From the NCBI GenBank assembly GCA_001312405.1, contig BBDR01000004.1, forward strand, positions 313,771-377,770: a DNA stretch of 64,000 bases, read 5' to 3'. This document shows positions 49,620-59,241 of the stretch, one piece after another; the stretch's first letter is position 1; each line of letters opens with the position of its first letter. The translations under genes and the position numbers were made by a program. This stretch comes from Clostridium sp. NkU-1 (GTDB lineage Bacteria; Bacillota_A; Clostridia; Lachnospirales; Lachnospiraceae). The notes below the pieces were generated by a model that was not told the origin of the DNA, searched no databases, and was given only the letters and a program-made list of their open reading frames with translations.

Positions 49620-49648
49620 TTGACAGATGGGAGCTTGTATACTATAAT
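49620..49648 (+). promoter_or_regulatory. Promoter of plus-strand tRNA-Leu genes
   Basis: TTGACA (49620-49625), 17-base spacer, TATAAT (49643-49648). Confidence 0.7.
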
Positions 49649-49681
49649 AACTATTGTTGTTACGAGAGATAACAACGAAAT

Positions 49682-49765
49682 GCAGAAGTGGCGGAATTGG
49701 CAGACGCGCACGGTTCAGGTCCGTGTGGTAGCAATACCTTGAGGGTTCAAGTCCCTTCTTCTGCA
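49682..49765 (+). tRNA. tRNA-Leu (CAG), copy 1
   Basis: 84 bases with long variable arm. Acceptor GCAGAAG with CTTCTGC, anticodon loop TTCAGGT giving CAG, T-arm GGTTCAAGTCC. A second, identical copy is at 52891. Confidence 0.95.
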
Positions 49766-49817
49766 TGAAGCTATACAGATAGTCATAGCTGTGTGGTTTT
49801 CATTTTATATATGACAT

Positions 49818-49901
49818 GCGGGAGTGCTGGAATTGGCAGACAGGCAAGACTAAGGATCTTGTGGTTGTATGATCGTGTGGGTTCAAGTCCCATCTCCCGC
49901 A
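49818..49901 (+). tRNA. tRNA-Leu (TAA), plus strand
   Basis: 84 bases, anticodon TAA, nearly identical to the minus-strand gene at 49439-49522; it differs only in the variable arm. Downstream of tRNA-Leu (CAG). Confidence 0.95.
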
Positions 49902-49922
49902 TTATTATTTAAACGTGATTAG

Positions 49923-49951
49923 AATGTCCTGTGGAAAACCACAGGACATTT
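49923..49951 (+). terminator. Terminator after tRNA cluster
   Basis: ATGTCCTGTGG and CCACAGGACAT form an 11-bp stem, followed by a T pair. A similar sequence follows the second tRNA-Leu (CAG). Confidence 0.75.
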
Positions 49952-50220
49952 AGTATTTCAGGGGTTTTAAAGCGCTTTTGCTTTTTAAAAAAGAAAAAAT
50001 GATTTTATGGCTGTTATTTTCGGAGGAGAGGCTTTATGCTCTCCGTTTCTTTTGCCCATTTCAGCTTGTTCAGGCACTTTAAACCTGGTTTCTTTAGTGA
50101 ACGCTCTTTTTCCTGTACGGATAGAAAGCTGATAAAGTCTTAAAGTCAGGAATGTGTACATAAAATGAATTAATCATTACCCTAAAATATGGTGTAATTC
50201 GTTGAGAGGGATAAAACAGC
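49952..50220. other. Intergenic, no gene seen
   Basis: Between the tRNA terminator and the L,D-transpeptidase. T-rich, no good frame. A promoter for the transpeptidase gene must lie here; I see no sharp one. Confidence 0.5.
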
Positions 50221-51603
50221 ATGAAGGATGGGAAGTCGAAAAGAGGAGCAGCAGAAAAGGCGATTATTGTTATCGCTTCAATGATGCTGGTTTACTTACT
50301 TATTTCCTTATACTTTACGAATCATTTCTTCACTAACACTGTAATTAACGGAGTAAATGTTTCCTTAAAGTCTCTGAAAGATGTAGACCAGAGTTTGCAA
50401 GATCACATAAGAAACTATAAGCTGCAATTGGTAGAAAGAAATGGGGAAATCGAAGAGATATGGGGGAAGGAGATTGGCCTGGAATACAATGACAAAAACA
50501 ATATTTCAGAAATTCTCCGCCAGCAAGATTCCCTCAAATGGATCATTTTATTATTTAGAAATCATGAAGAATATATCGGGGGGTTATTTTTTTATAAAGA
50601 AATAGATCTGGAAGATAAAATAAATAATTTACATTGCATTAATAACCCCAGGATCGAACCAAGAAATGTGGATTTTAAGTATTCTGGCGGCTCATATGAA
50701 CTGGTAGAAGAAGTATATGGGAATATTGTCCGGAAAGACCGGTTATACATAGCCATCCGGTCAGGAATTTTGATGGGAGAGACTACCTTGGATTTGAATG
50801 AAAAACATTGTTACGAAAATCCCCAATACACCTTAATTTCTGATAAAACGTTTGAAACCAAGAAACTCCTGGATAAGTATGTAACTACCAGCGTTACCTA
50901 TAGCTTCGACAGCTTAAAGGAACAATTAGACGGAAATATGATACACAAATGGCTCAGCGTAGATGATGATCTGGATGTGAAGTTAGACCGGTCTGAGGTA
51001 AAGAAATATGTGAAAGAATTAGGGGAAAAATACGATACGGTCGGAATTGCAAGAAATTTTAAGACTTCCACAGGGAAAATTGTAGAGGTAAAGGGCGGGC
51101 TTTATGGCTGGAAAATTGATCAGAAGGCTGAAACGGAAGCACTGCTGGAAAACATAAAAAATGGTCAGATACTTATCCGGGAACCAGTATATGCACAAAG
51201 GGCGTTGTTCCGGTCTGGAAATGAAATAGGCAATACCTACGTGGAAATTAATATAACCAGACAGCATTTATGGTTTTATAAAGATGGAAAATTGATTATC
51301 CATGGTCCGGTGGTAACCGGAAATCCCAATACTGGAAATTCAACTGTGACCGGGACGAATATGCTTAATTATAAACAAAAAGATGCGGTTTTATCAGGCC
51401 CCGGTTATATGGCCCCGGTGACATACTGGATGCCCTTTTATGGGAATATAGGGGTTCATGATGCCAGGTGGAGGAATTCCTTCGGAGGTGAGATCTATAA
51501 AAGGAATGGAAGCCATGGCTGCGTAAACGCCCCATATTATTTGGCAAAAATAATTTTTGAGCAAATCGGGGAAGGAACTCCCTTTATCAGTTATGAAGAG
51601 TAG
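50221..51603 (+). CDS. L,D-transpeptidase with peptidoglycan-binding domains
   Basis: 460 residues, intact, with one N-terminal membrane anchor (residues about 17-35) and an extracellular region of PG_binding_4 type repeats, then the YkuD catalytic domain. Catalytic signature is GSHGCVNAPY with the nucleophilic Cys and the second His in NIGVHDARWR. It forms or remodels 3-3 cross-links in peptidoglycan outside the membrane. RBS GAGAGGG. Confidence 0.9.
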   Translation: MKDGKSKRGAAEKAIIVIASMMLVYLLISLYFTNHFFTNTVINGVNVSLKSLKDVDQSLQDHIRNYKLQLVERNGEIEEIWGKEIGLEYNDKNNISEILRQQDSLKWIILLFRNHEEYIGGLFFYKEIDLEDKINNLHCINNPRIEPRNVDFKYSGGSYELVEEVYGNIVRKDRLYIAIRSGILMGETTLDLNEKHCYENPQYTLISDKTFETKKLLDKYVTTSVTYSFDSLKEQLDGNMIHKWLSVDDDLDVKLDRSEVKKYVKELGEKYDTVGIARNFKTSTGKIVEVKGGLYGWKIDQKAETEALLENIKNGQILIREPVYAQRALFRSGNEIGNTYVEINITRQHLWFYKDGKLIIHGPVVTGNPNTGNSTVTGTNMLNYKQKDAVLSGPGYMAPVTYWMPFYGNIGVHDARWRNSFGGEIYKRNGSHGCVNAPYYLAKIIFEQIGEGTPFISYEE

Positions 51604-51732
51604 GAAGCCAAAGCGGCTTCAATTAAAGCGAAAAAGAGCCTGGTACTTAGAAAGAAAACTAATTAATTATGGAAAGCCGGTATAGCAGAAAACCGCTTGC
51701 AGGTTGCAAACGGTTTCTTGCTGTTATAATCA

Positions 51733-52551
51733 TTATTTCTTTTTAACAGGATAGCAAACCTCGGTCACTAGTTCGTCAGGGTTCTGGGTTTGAGCCGGGC
51801 TGACATGATAGATGCAGAACATAGCTCCGTTAAATTCATAGCCATTATCGTTTACCCAATTTGCCACCGCACGGTTCACAGCGGTGAGCTGTTCGTAGCT
51901 GCCTTTGTAAGTTGCCGAGGCAATCTCTACCACAGGCATTATTTTAAATACAACGTGTTCTGTATCCTGATAACTTCCTTTTACCGTGAACTGGATTTCC
52001 ACATCCACATCGCTGTCCTTATATCCCTCGTCATGGAAGATTGTAAGGCTGCAGCAATTGTCGGCGGGCTGCAGCTGCAGTGGAGCCGTTTCTGTCATCA
52101 TTAGGTTCCACAAGGTCCCTTCCTGATTGTAGGCGGGAATCACCTGTCGTAGACTGGCAACATAGCGCTCTGGCAGATTCTTTAAAGTAACATTATAATT
52201 CATAGCAGTATCATCCTTTCTCAGCCGTTTGATGGCTGTGTCAAGGAGCAGCAAACGGCGGCCTGTTTCTTCGGCTTCCGCAATAACCTCAGCCTGCTTC
52301 ACGGCCAGAAAATCAGCCAGCGCCTGGGGATTATCGTAGCCTTTTAGGATTTCTCCAATTGCGGCCAGGCCAAATCCCATATCCTTGAGGGAGGTGATTC
52401 TGCCTGCAACCGGCAGTTGATCCTCCCCATAGTAACGGTAGCCGGTAAAGCTATCTGTGGTTTTCGGCACTAGCAGGCCGATTTCATCGTAATGCCGCAG
52501 CATCCGTATACTGATCCTTGACAGTTTTGAAAAATCACCTATTTTCAGCAT
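51733..52551 (-). CDS. MerR family regulator with GyrI-like effector domain
   Basis: 272 residues, intact. N-terminal winged helix MLKIGDFSKLSRISIRMLRHYDEIGLL is MerR, then a coiled coil, then a C-terminal GyrI/BltR-like multidrug-binding domain of about 150 residues. Start at 52551 behind GAGGTAATAAAA. Family members detect drugs or other small cations and activate efflux; no efflux pump is adjacent. Its own promoter has a 19-base spacer, suggesting autoregulation. Confidence 0.85.
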   Translation of the reverse strand: MLKIGDFSKLSRISIRMLRHYDEIGLLVPKTTDSFTGYRYYGEDQLPVAGRITSLKDMGFGLAAIGEILKGYDNPQALADFLAVKQAEVIAEAEETGRRLLLLDTAIKRLRKDDTAMNYNVTLKNLPERYVASLRQVIPAYNQEGTLWNLMMTETAPLQLQPADNCCSLTIFHDEGYKDSDVDVEIQFTVKGSYQDTEHVVFKIMPVVEIASATYKGSYEQLTAVNRAVANWVNDNGYEFNGAMFCIYHVSPAQTQNPDELVTEVCYPVKKK

Positions 52552-52591
52552 TTTTATTACCTCACATATATGTGTTTTTGAGCTCAACTAT

Positions 52592-52622
52592 AGTATAGAG
52601 TATACCACAATGTGAGAGTCAA
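52592..52622 (-). promoter_or_regulatory. MerR-type promoter with 19-base spacer
   Basis: On the minus strand TTGACT (52622-52617) and TATACT (52597-52592) stand 19 bases apart, the characteristic over-long spacer of MerR-controlled promoters. It is 41 bases upstream of the MerR start. Confidence 0.65.
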
Positions 52623-52890
52623 TAGGGACTTGGATTTTTATCTTTGGTGCATTGATCGTTGGGGTATGACGTGCACTGCTGTGCATGTGCAGAAATAAGA
52701 AATGCCGGAAAAGCATTGCCAATGTTATACTTACGATATTATATTGTTGAAATTATGGAGCCATTATCTGTGCCAATTACTGCTTGAAAGAAGAAAAAGT
52801 ATAAAAAAAGAAAAAAAAGTACTTGATTATTTTCAAAAAGTATAGTACTATAATTGAGCGAATTGATTTACCAATTTGCACAATTAAAAA

Positions 52891-52974
52891 GCAGAAGTGG
52901 CGGAATTGGCAGACGCGCACGGTTCAGGTCCGTGTGGTAGCAATACCTTGAGGGTTCAAGTCCCTTCTTCTGCA
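52891..52974 (+). tRNA. tRNA-Leu (CAG), copy 2
   Basis: 84 bases, same sequence as the copy at 49682-49765. A promoter-like TTGATT and TATAAT lies upstream, near 52850. Direct repeat across 3.2 kb that enclose the transpeptidase and MerR genes. Confidence 0.95.
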
Positions 52975-52986
52975 TAGTGATGCTTA

Positions 52987-53018
52987 AATGTCCTGTGGAA
53001 AATACCGCAGGATATTTT
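52987..53018 (+). terminator. Terminator after tRNA-Leu copy 2
   Basis: AATGTCCTGTGG and CCGCAGGATATT, imperfect stem, with a T-rich end, resembling the terminator at 49923. Confidence 0.6.
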
Positions 53019-53095
53019 TATTGTTAAAATCACAAATACAGGGTGCCGCGAAATAACACATCAAAATCAGTGATTTTCAGCAGCACCCTGTATTT

Positions 53096-54740
53096 TTATA
53101 AATTTGCCATGCTCATGCCAGGTTCATAAACCGCATATTGGCTGCGGCCGTGTTTTTTTGCATGATAAAGAGCAATGTCGGCCTTTTCATATAATTCCTC
53201 AAATACAGTCCCATCTTCCGGATAGGCAGCTGTTCCCAGACTGCCTGAAATATGTGCTTCCGGTTCCAGAGCGCTGCCTATAAGGCTGCATAAATTTTCC
53301 AGCCGTGCGTATAAATCCATGCTGTAAGCCACATCTTTTAGCAATATGATAAATTCATCGCCTCCCAGCCGTCCAAAGATGTCATCACGCCTTAAAGCGG
53401 ATTTAAGCCTTGAGGCAGCGCGGTGGAGGGCCTTATCCCCAAACTGATGGCCGTAATTATCATTAAGCTGCTTGAAGCGGTCAATATCCAGCATAATAAG
53501 GATGTGATGCCCCTGGCTGTTTTTTAATGTGCTGCGTATTGCATGTATGGCAGTTGCCCTGTTTAGCAGTCCGGTCAGAGAATCCTGTTTGGAAAGCTCC
53601 TGAAGCGTCAGGGCCTCCCGTTTCGAGGCGTCAATATCCTTAATCAGGATAAATGCCTTAATCGTATCGGTATAGGGATCGGAAACAATCTGCACCATTC
53701 CAAGCCCCCAGTACACACTGCCGTCGGGCCGTAAACGACGGTGCTCCAGACGTAAAGACCGGTTCCCCCGATAGAAGTGGTAGAGCAATTGATTTTTATT
53801 GAAGAATTTGAGAAACATCTCCCGGTCTTCCTCAAAAATTTGATTCTCTGCAATGTAGGTCATAATGCTGGAAAAGGAATTGGAGACATATTCCGGCATG
53901 GTCTGTGTCATTTCCCCAATGATTTCTTCAAATAAGTCGAATTTTAAATTATATTCATAATATCCGATGCAGTCCCTTTTCTGCTCACGCATGTATTCCA
54001 TCCACTTTTGATAAGCCAGCTCTTTTTCATACTGATCTGTAATATCCTGGTAGGATATGATTCCCCTGAGAGGCTTTTGTTCCTCCGTGCACACCAGTGA
54101 GTAATGAGTGGAAAACCAGTGATAATCACCTGAACCTGTTTTAAGCCGTGTGATACATTTTCCCTCGGGTATCCCCTTTTCCATGTTGTTATAAAAAGCC
54201 AGAAAGTCTGTTACACTTTCCCTGTGTACAATTCCATTTTCAATAAGGAATTCGGGAGAGAGCGGCAGGGTGTAGGGGAAGGGGAAAGTTCTGGAAAATT
54301 CAGGCGAGGGGGAAAGGGTTCTGGAAGGGATGTCATATATGCTTACAAGGCATCCGGAATGCTGGCTGGCCAGCCGGTATTGTTCTTCACGGATCCGTAA
54401 GTCTTCCTGGAACTTTTTCATACATGTGATATCGGAGATCGCACAGTACAATATTTCCTCCTCAGGGACATAATTCAGTTGTAAGGAACACCAGATGCAG
54501 CTTGTTTGTATTTTTGCTTTGATTTCCAACTCAAAGCTGGCTGCCTGGCCTGTCAGCTGGCTGCGCATTTCCGTCAGGAGCTCCGCATATTCTGATTCAC
54601 ATACCATGTCCTTAAGAGAAGCAGGCGATTGAAACAATGTTTTAACAGCCTGATTAGAGTAAAGAATGGTAAAGTTTTCGTCGGTTCTAAGCTTCAGTAT
54701 GCCGCAAGGAATGCGATCTAAAAAAAGGTTCTCCGTTCAT
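53096..54740 (-). CDS. PAS-GGDEF diguanylate cyclase (frameshifted at the start)
   Basis: About 547 residues: several PAS-like sensory domains then GGDEF. The catalytic motif is GRLGGDEFIILL, preceded by RRDD with five residues between, the RxxD inhibitory site, so a functional cyclic-di-GMP synthase is expected. No membrane helices. The start at 54740 (MNGEP) is recovered only if T7 at 54720-54726 (A7 on the plus strand) is read as six; then it reads FLDRIPCGILKLRTDEN. GGGAGA lies upstream of that ATG. No EAL domain. Confidence 0.85.
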
Positions 54741-55326
54741 TTTCACTTTCTCCCATAAGTGCTATGAAAATAGAAATTGGCTTTATTAAGAATATATGAA
54801 GCATGTTGTCAAAAAAATGCACAAAAAGATATAAATATAGTAAACATTTGGATATAGATGGATACCAGCAGAAACGGACGCGATGGATTGGGGGATTTTG
54901 ACAATTCAGAGATATAAAATTATACAGATTGCTTAATAAGAAGAAATAAGATTCGATTGAATATTTGTTACAAAGGAAATGTTTTTAATCAGAGCTCATT
55001 TCGACAGTCAGAATAGGATTGGCTGTTATGGCAGTTCCCAGCCCGGTTTGTTGACGGTGGAAACGAATTAGATAAAGACATTGAGTGGAAAACCCTGTGC
55101 GGTCGCATTTACGAGGGTATGATAATTGGTGGGTGTGCCTGGATTTTTACTATTCCCTTAGGCAATTTGATGTTCGATTTTTGACGCAGATAAACCTTCC
55201 GGAAATTTGGTATATAGGCTCTTGATTGCATCTGGCAGCCTTTATTTGCATCTTGGTAGTGAACCTATTGAAATCGGCGGCTTTATATTTATAATTAAAA
55301 TCAGGAAAGGCAAGGTGGAAGGCTCA
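54741..55326. other. Gene-free stretch
   Basis: 586 bases between the GGDEF start and a FAD oxidoreductase remnant. A/T-rich, no convincing frame or RNA. It contains the minus-strand promoter region for the GGDEF gene and probably decayed sequence. Confidence 0.5.
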
Positions 55327-55543
55327 CTCTGGGCGGGAACAGACCATTCACTTCATCAACAATGCAAGCGTCAATCTGCTGTACGCCGTACCGCATTCCG
55401 GTACGGATACGGCAATCAGTGAAGGGGCCGGTACTGCGGCAGCGATTGCGGCAAAACAGGGAATTGGTGTTGCCGCAATCGGCACAGCACAGCTTCAGAA
55501 TCTTTTAAAGGATCATGGCGCCTTTCCTGATCCGTATAAATGA
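55327..55543 (+). pseudogene. 3' remnant of a FAD-dependent oxidoreductase
   Basis: Reads as one frame ending TGA 55541-55543. It contains NNASVNLLYAVPHSGT and EGAGTAAAIAAKQGIG, then LQNLLKDHGAFPDPY, the pattern of the C-terminal end of FAD-dependent oxidoreductases (GtaAaiaakqG and the final LQ..L...Ga). No start codon and no N-terminal FAD site, so it is a dead fragment. Confidence 0.55.
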
Positions 55544-55576
55544 ACAGATTTTAAAATTCGGAAAAGCGGATCGTGA

Positions 55577-56793
55577 TCATTTACGGTACAAATAGACGGG
55601 TCTGCCGCTTTCCATCTTTCTTTGAGGCTCACCCTGGATCAGCGGTATGGCATATTCCAGAAAATCCGGGGTGACATCCGTGCCATTGCTGCAGATCCAT
55701 TGGGCAGGGAACCGTTTTTCCTGATTGCATACTTCATTGACATCAACGGTGATGCATTCCATGGAATAGGGGGAATTTCCTGTACGGCAAAAGGCGATCA
55801 TTCTGCCTGTAATGCCTTTTAAAGCAGTTTTCACCCCTTCGGAGCCTGCCTGCACGGATTCCTCTATGTCGGTTGCAGAAGCAAGCATGCCGCTGCAGCG
55901 CTGGCTTACATTCAATTCAATGGAACGGACCTTTACACCGAAACGGTCACGCACAAAATTCTCCAGCATTTTACCGCTTCCGGTCAGCATTTTATGACCA
56001 AAGGTGTCCAAACGGACTTCATCCGCATATTCACATATGAATTTGCCCTGGGCATCGGAGAGCCCTTCTGAGATACAGATAATAACGGAGTTGTGTTTAT
56101 TAAGGGCAGCTTTGACATCTGAAGCGAAACATTCAAAATTAAAATCCGTTTCTGGAAGGTAGATAAGCAGGGGATTATCGCCCTCATATTTTCTGGCCAG
56201 CGCACTGGCAGCGGTGAGCCAGCCTGCATGGCGGCCCATCAACTCTATGATGGTGACGGATTTTTGCTGGTAGACAGAAGCATCCAGAACGATTTCACGG
56301 ACAGTATCGGCCACGTATTTGGCAGCACTGCCGTATCCGGGAGTATGATCTGTTAAGATTAAGTCATTATCAATGGTTTTTGGAATTCCAATGAAACGGA
56401 TAGTGCTTCCATGATGGTCTGCATAGCGGGAAAGCTTGCTTACTGTATCCATGGAATCATTACCGCCAATATAAAAGAAATATCCGATATCCATAGCCCG
56501 GAATTTTTCGAACAGAGCCGGATAAAAGGGAGAAGACAGATCGTCAGGGAGTTTGTAGCGGCAGGAGCTAAATAAGCCGCAGGTGTTAATTTAAGAAGCT
56601 CCAGTTCTTTTTCCGTCAAGTCACCTGTTAAATCCATATAATTGCCAGACATGAAGCCTTCTATGCCATTGATCATCCCGTAAACCCGGCCGATTTCTTC
56701 ATGAGCCATTCCTTCTTTGATGACGCCGTAAAGGCTTGCATTGATCACAGCGGTCGGTCCGCCGGATTGTCCTACGATTGCATTTTTCTTCAT
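55577..56793 (-). CDS. PPi-type 6-phosphofructokinase (frameshifted)
   Basis: Phosphofructokinase family, about 405 residues. MKKNAIVGQSGGPTAVINAS is the nucleotide/phosphate loop, and YIGGNDSMDTVSKL replaces the ATP-specific GGDGS with GGNDS, typical of pyrophosphate-dependent enzymes. TPGYGSAAKYV and ELMGRHAGWL follow. One G is missing near 56568 (plus strand), truncating the frame; repaired, it reads AAYLGSCRYKLPDDL. Start at 56793 behind GGAGGAT-like sequence. It interconverts fructose 6-phosphate and 1,6-bisphosphate. Confidence 0.88.
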
Positions 56794-57282
56794 GTATAAT
56801 ATCCTCCAAGTTTGCATATGCCACTGGCACCTTCCCTATTCTATAATAGAAAGAGTTTCTTTGCAACGGTAATTTCGGGAAATAAATGGCCCATAAAAAG
56901 GGAGGAGCCGGTGGAATGTGACTTCCACCGGCCAGTTATGAAAAAAAAGTTTTAATTTTAACAAGTATTGGAGTTCTCCTTGTTACTGTCTTAAGTATAG
57001 AGCATAGATGTGAAAAAAAGTTTGTAGAAGCTGTAAATAAACTTTGTACGTCTTGTGAAGAAATTGTGAATGAATAATATTAGCTTATTATAGTGATTAC
57101 TGCTGATTTATGTATTGATAGCCGATTATAAATGAATAATTATGAAGTTAGAGCGTTATAAAATCGCACTGGTAGTAACATACTACACAACAAACTATAC
57201 AACACTATAAAATCTTCTCTATTTCCGTTCTAAACCATTCAATGTCCATGTGAGTGTAAACTCTATCTGTTAGATCTTTTGA
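56794..57282. other. Gene-free stretch
   Basis: 489 bases. A stem GCCGGTGGAA/TTCCACCGGC at 56908-56931 is the only clear structure. A/T-rich afterwards, marking the change to the accessory region. No gene seen. Confidence 0.5.
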
Positions 57283-57498
57283 ATGAAAGAATACCGTAAT
57301 ATCCCATTTGCTTTCATGGGAATGAAGGTGATTTTAAAATCAGGAAGCAGAGGAAATATTAAAGGAACCATTGGTGGTTCAAATGACAGTATGAACTTGG
57401 ATATCTGCTTTGATGGAACCAGCCATAAAGAAAATTGTCATCCACATTATAAATTGGTTTATTTAGATAATAGCGGGAAGGTTGTAGCTGGATATTAG
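57283..57498 (+). CDS. Hypothetical small protein
   Basis: 71 residues, intact. Reads NIPFAFMGMKVILKSGSRG and ends with KLVYLDNSGKVVAGY, two beta-rich blocks. No strong binding site is seen. Not recognised; lies at the beginning of the AT-rich accessory region with phage-type small genes. Confidence 0.45.
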   Translation: MKEYRNIPFAFMGMKVILKSGSRGNIKGTIGGSNDSMNLDICFDGTSHKENCHPHYKLVYLDNSGKVVAGY

Positions 57499-57537
57499 TC
57501 AGGATCCAAACGAACCAGGGCAGAGAGGAGTAAAAGT

Positions 57538-57801
57538 ATGTCAGAATATTTAGCAGAGAGAACACTTACGAACATGAGATCTGGTTTGTCTATGACAAGG
57601 GCGGGAATAAACGCAGTGAATGAAAAGATGGCACTGAAAATGGCTATAAGTGCTTTGGAAAAACAGATTCCGGTTCAGCCTGTAAATGGCGGTGCATTCG
57701 GTAAATGCCCAGATTGCGGTTATGAATTTAATTCGGAGCTTCTGGAGGTGTACAATTTAAAATTCTGTCTGAATTGTAGAAAGAAGATTAAATATTGCTA
57801 A
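57538..57801 (+). CDS. Zinc-ribbon phage-type protein
   Basis: 87 residues, intact, behind AGAGGAG. N-terminal helices (EKMALKMAISALEKQ) and a C-terminal zinc ribbon, CPDCGYEFNSE and CLNCRKK. Similar small proteins with a helical front and CPxCG ribbon are common in prophages of Clostridia. Function unknown. Confidence 0.6.
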   Translation: MSEYLAERTLTNMRSGLSMTRAGINAVNEKMALKMAISALEKQIPVQPVNGGAFGKCPDCGYEFNSELLEVYNLKFCLNCRKKIKYC

Positions 57802-57831
57802 ACCGGAAATAGGAGCATCAGATGAAGCAGA

Positions 57832-58024
57832 AAGAAGAAATCCGTCATGCGATAACGGAAGTCCTTAAAAGAGAAGAACAGATGCCAAAGAAAAATTTAA
57901 TCGAAGCTGTGTATGCAAGACTTACGGTTATTCAAGTAGAAGTCAAGGCCGTGTGTCCGAGATAAAAAAAGAGGGCATTGTATACTGCGTCAATGATTCA
58001 CCGGGGTGGATGGGCATCTATTAA
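57832..58024 (+). CDS. Small winged-helix-like protein (frameshifted)
   Basis: About 64 residues, start at 57832 behind AGGAG. MKQKEEIRHAITEVLKREEQ leads into a helix and, after inserting one T near 57924, reads YGYSSRSQGRVSEIKKEGIVYC and ends WMGIY. Pattern of a compact helix-turn-helix, perhaps phage-derived. Function unknown. Confidence 0.5.
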
Positions 58025-58042
58025 AAAACGAATTAACACTTT

Positions 58043-58327
58043 TTATTTGCAATCAAAAATAGTCTTGGCTGCAAGATATTTCCCGAAATCATCCTTCCAT
58101 TTTTGGTGAATCTCTGATGAATCCCATACAGTCAGAATGTCCGGCTCAAAAACCATTTTTATCATTAAATCATGACGGTTTTCCCTGTCAATACAAGATG
58201 AAAATGTCTGAACCTGTTGGATTCCAGGTATCTCAGTTGCATGTGAAAACAGATCATTAATTTGGCTGATTAATTCTTCTTTATTAGAAACAGTATCTAG
58301 AAATTTTACAATGATATAGTGTGTCAT
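58043..58327 (-). CDS. Dabb (stress-responsive A/B barrel) domain protein
   Basis: 94 residues, intact. Begins MTHYIIVKFLDTVSN, with alternating strands and helices and KMVFEPDILTVWDSSEIHQKW in the second half, typical of Dabb dimeric barrels. Role unknown. Confidence 0.75.
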   Translation of the reverse strand: MTHYIIVKFLDTVSNKEELISQINDLFSHATEIPGIQQVQTFSSCIDRENRHDLMIKMVFEPDILTVWDSSEIHQKWKDDFGKYLAAKTIFDCK

Positions 58328-58410
58328 AGTGTCTCCTTATTATATAGTTTTTATTTTATAATAGCACATTTTATAGTTATTGAAAACCAAAGTTTGACGG
58401 AGGAAATGAT

Positions 58411-58929
58411 ATGAAGGTAGAAGTAAATAAACCAGATATAATACAGTTTTGCATTAGCCCGGAAAAAGAAGATGAATTATATACAAGCTGCATGTGGGCA
58501 AGGATCACATTTGACAATAAAAACTGGTCTATGATGGCTCAGTCAGATTGTGGAGATGATTCTTATTCCTGGGTACCGGAAAAAGATAGAACATTTTTAC
58601 AACTGATGCAGCGGATTGACGGAGAATACCTTCTTGGAAAGGTATCTGATCGGAGGCGATTTGATGAGTAATCAAGCAAAAAGAACTTGATTGATTGGGT
58701 TTCGTCTGAATTGGATTCAGAAAGGCTTGCCAAAGAAATTAAGGGGATAAATGCCAGTTCAGAAGAGCGTTTTATAAGAGAGGTAGAGGAAATCGATGGC
58801 ATGGAGGATTTTCAGGATTTATGGGAATGCCTTGAACATGACTATCCACAATCCGCAAAAACCTTTTGTAGAATATTTACAGAATGCATACAGCCGGAAA
58901 TCAGAAAGTATTTGAAATTTGTGAAATAG
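58411..58929 (+). pseudogene. Phage-type protein with in-frame stop
   Basis: The first frame (58411-58671, 86 residues) and the second (58687-58929, 80 residues) are in the same phase, separated only by a TAA at 58669-58671 and a few codons. The joined product would be about 172 residues. The first part has FCISPEKEDELYTSCMW and the second LIDWVSSELDSERLAKEI. Either a nonsense mutation or two genes. Behind GACGGAGG. Family not recognised. Confidence 0.5.
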
Positions 58930-59241
58930 TAATGCATCCGGCATTACATAACCTTCCGGCCTGACTGGCAGAACCGGGGCGGGAGGAGATCACTATTTCT
59001 TTAAATATTTGATGCAGCATAAAATTACCAAAATATAGGCAATGAATTTTAAAACTTCAGATGTATAAACAAGCAATGGCAAAAATTGTATAAAGTAAAT
59101 TGGAAAAATTTCTCAACATGTAACACCTCATTTTATTTTTTAATTAAATTATATTATAAATAATTTAAAATAATAGTAGGTTAAACATTAAAGATTATTT
59201 ACAAAAATTAGTATTTGCCGAAGTAGGTTAGATAAGGTCAT
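58930..59241. other. Gene-free stretch
   Basis: 312 bases, strongly A/T-rich, no frame or structure noted. Confidence 0.5.

Noticed and set aside
49682..52974. Integrative element between tRNA-Leu copies
   Set aside because: No integrase, no relaxase and no phage gene lie between the repeats; kept only as a repeat observation.
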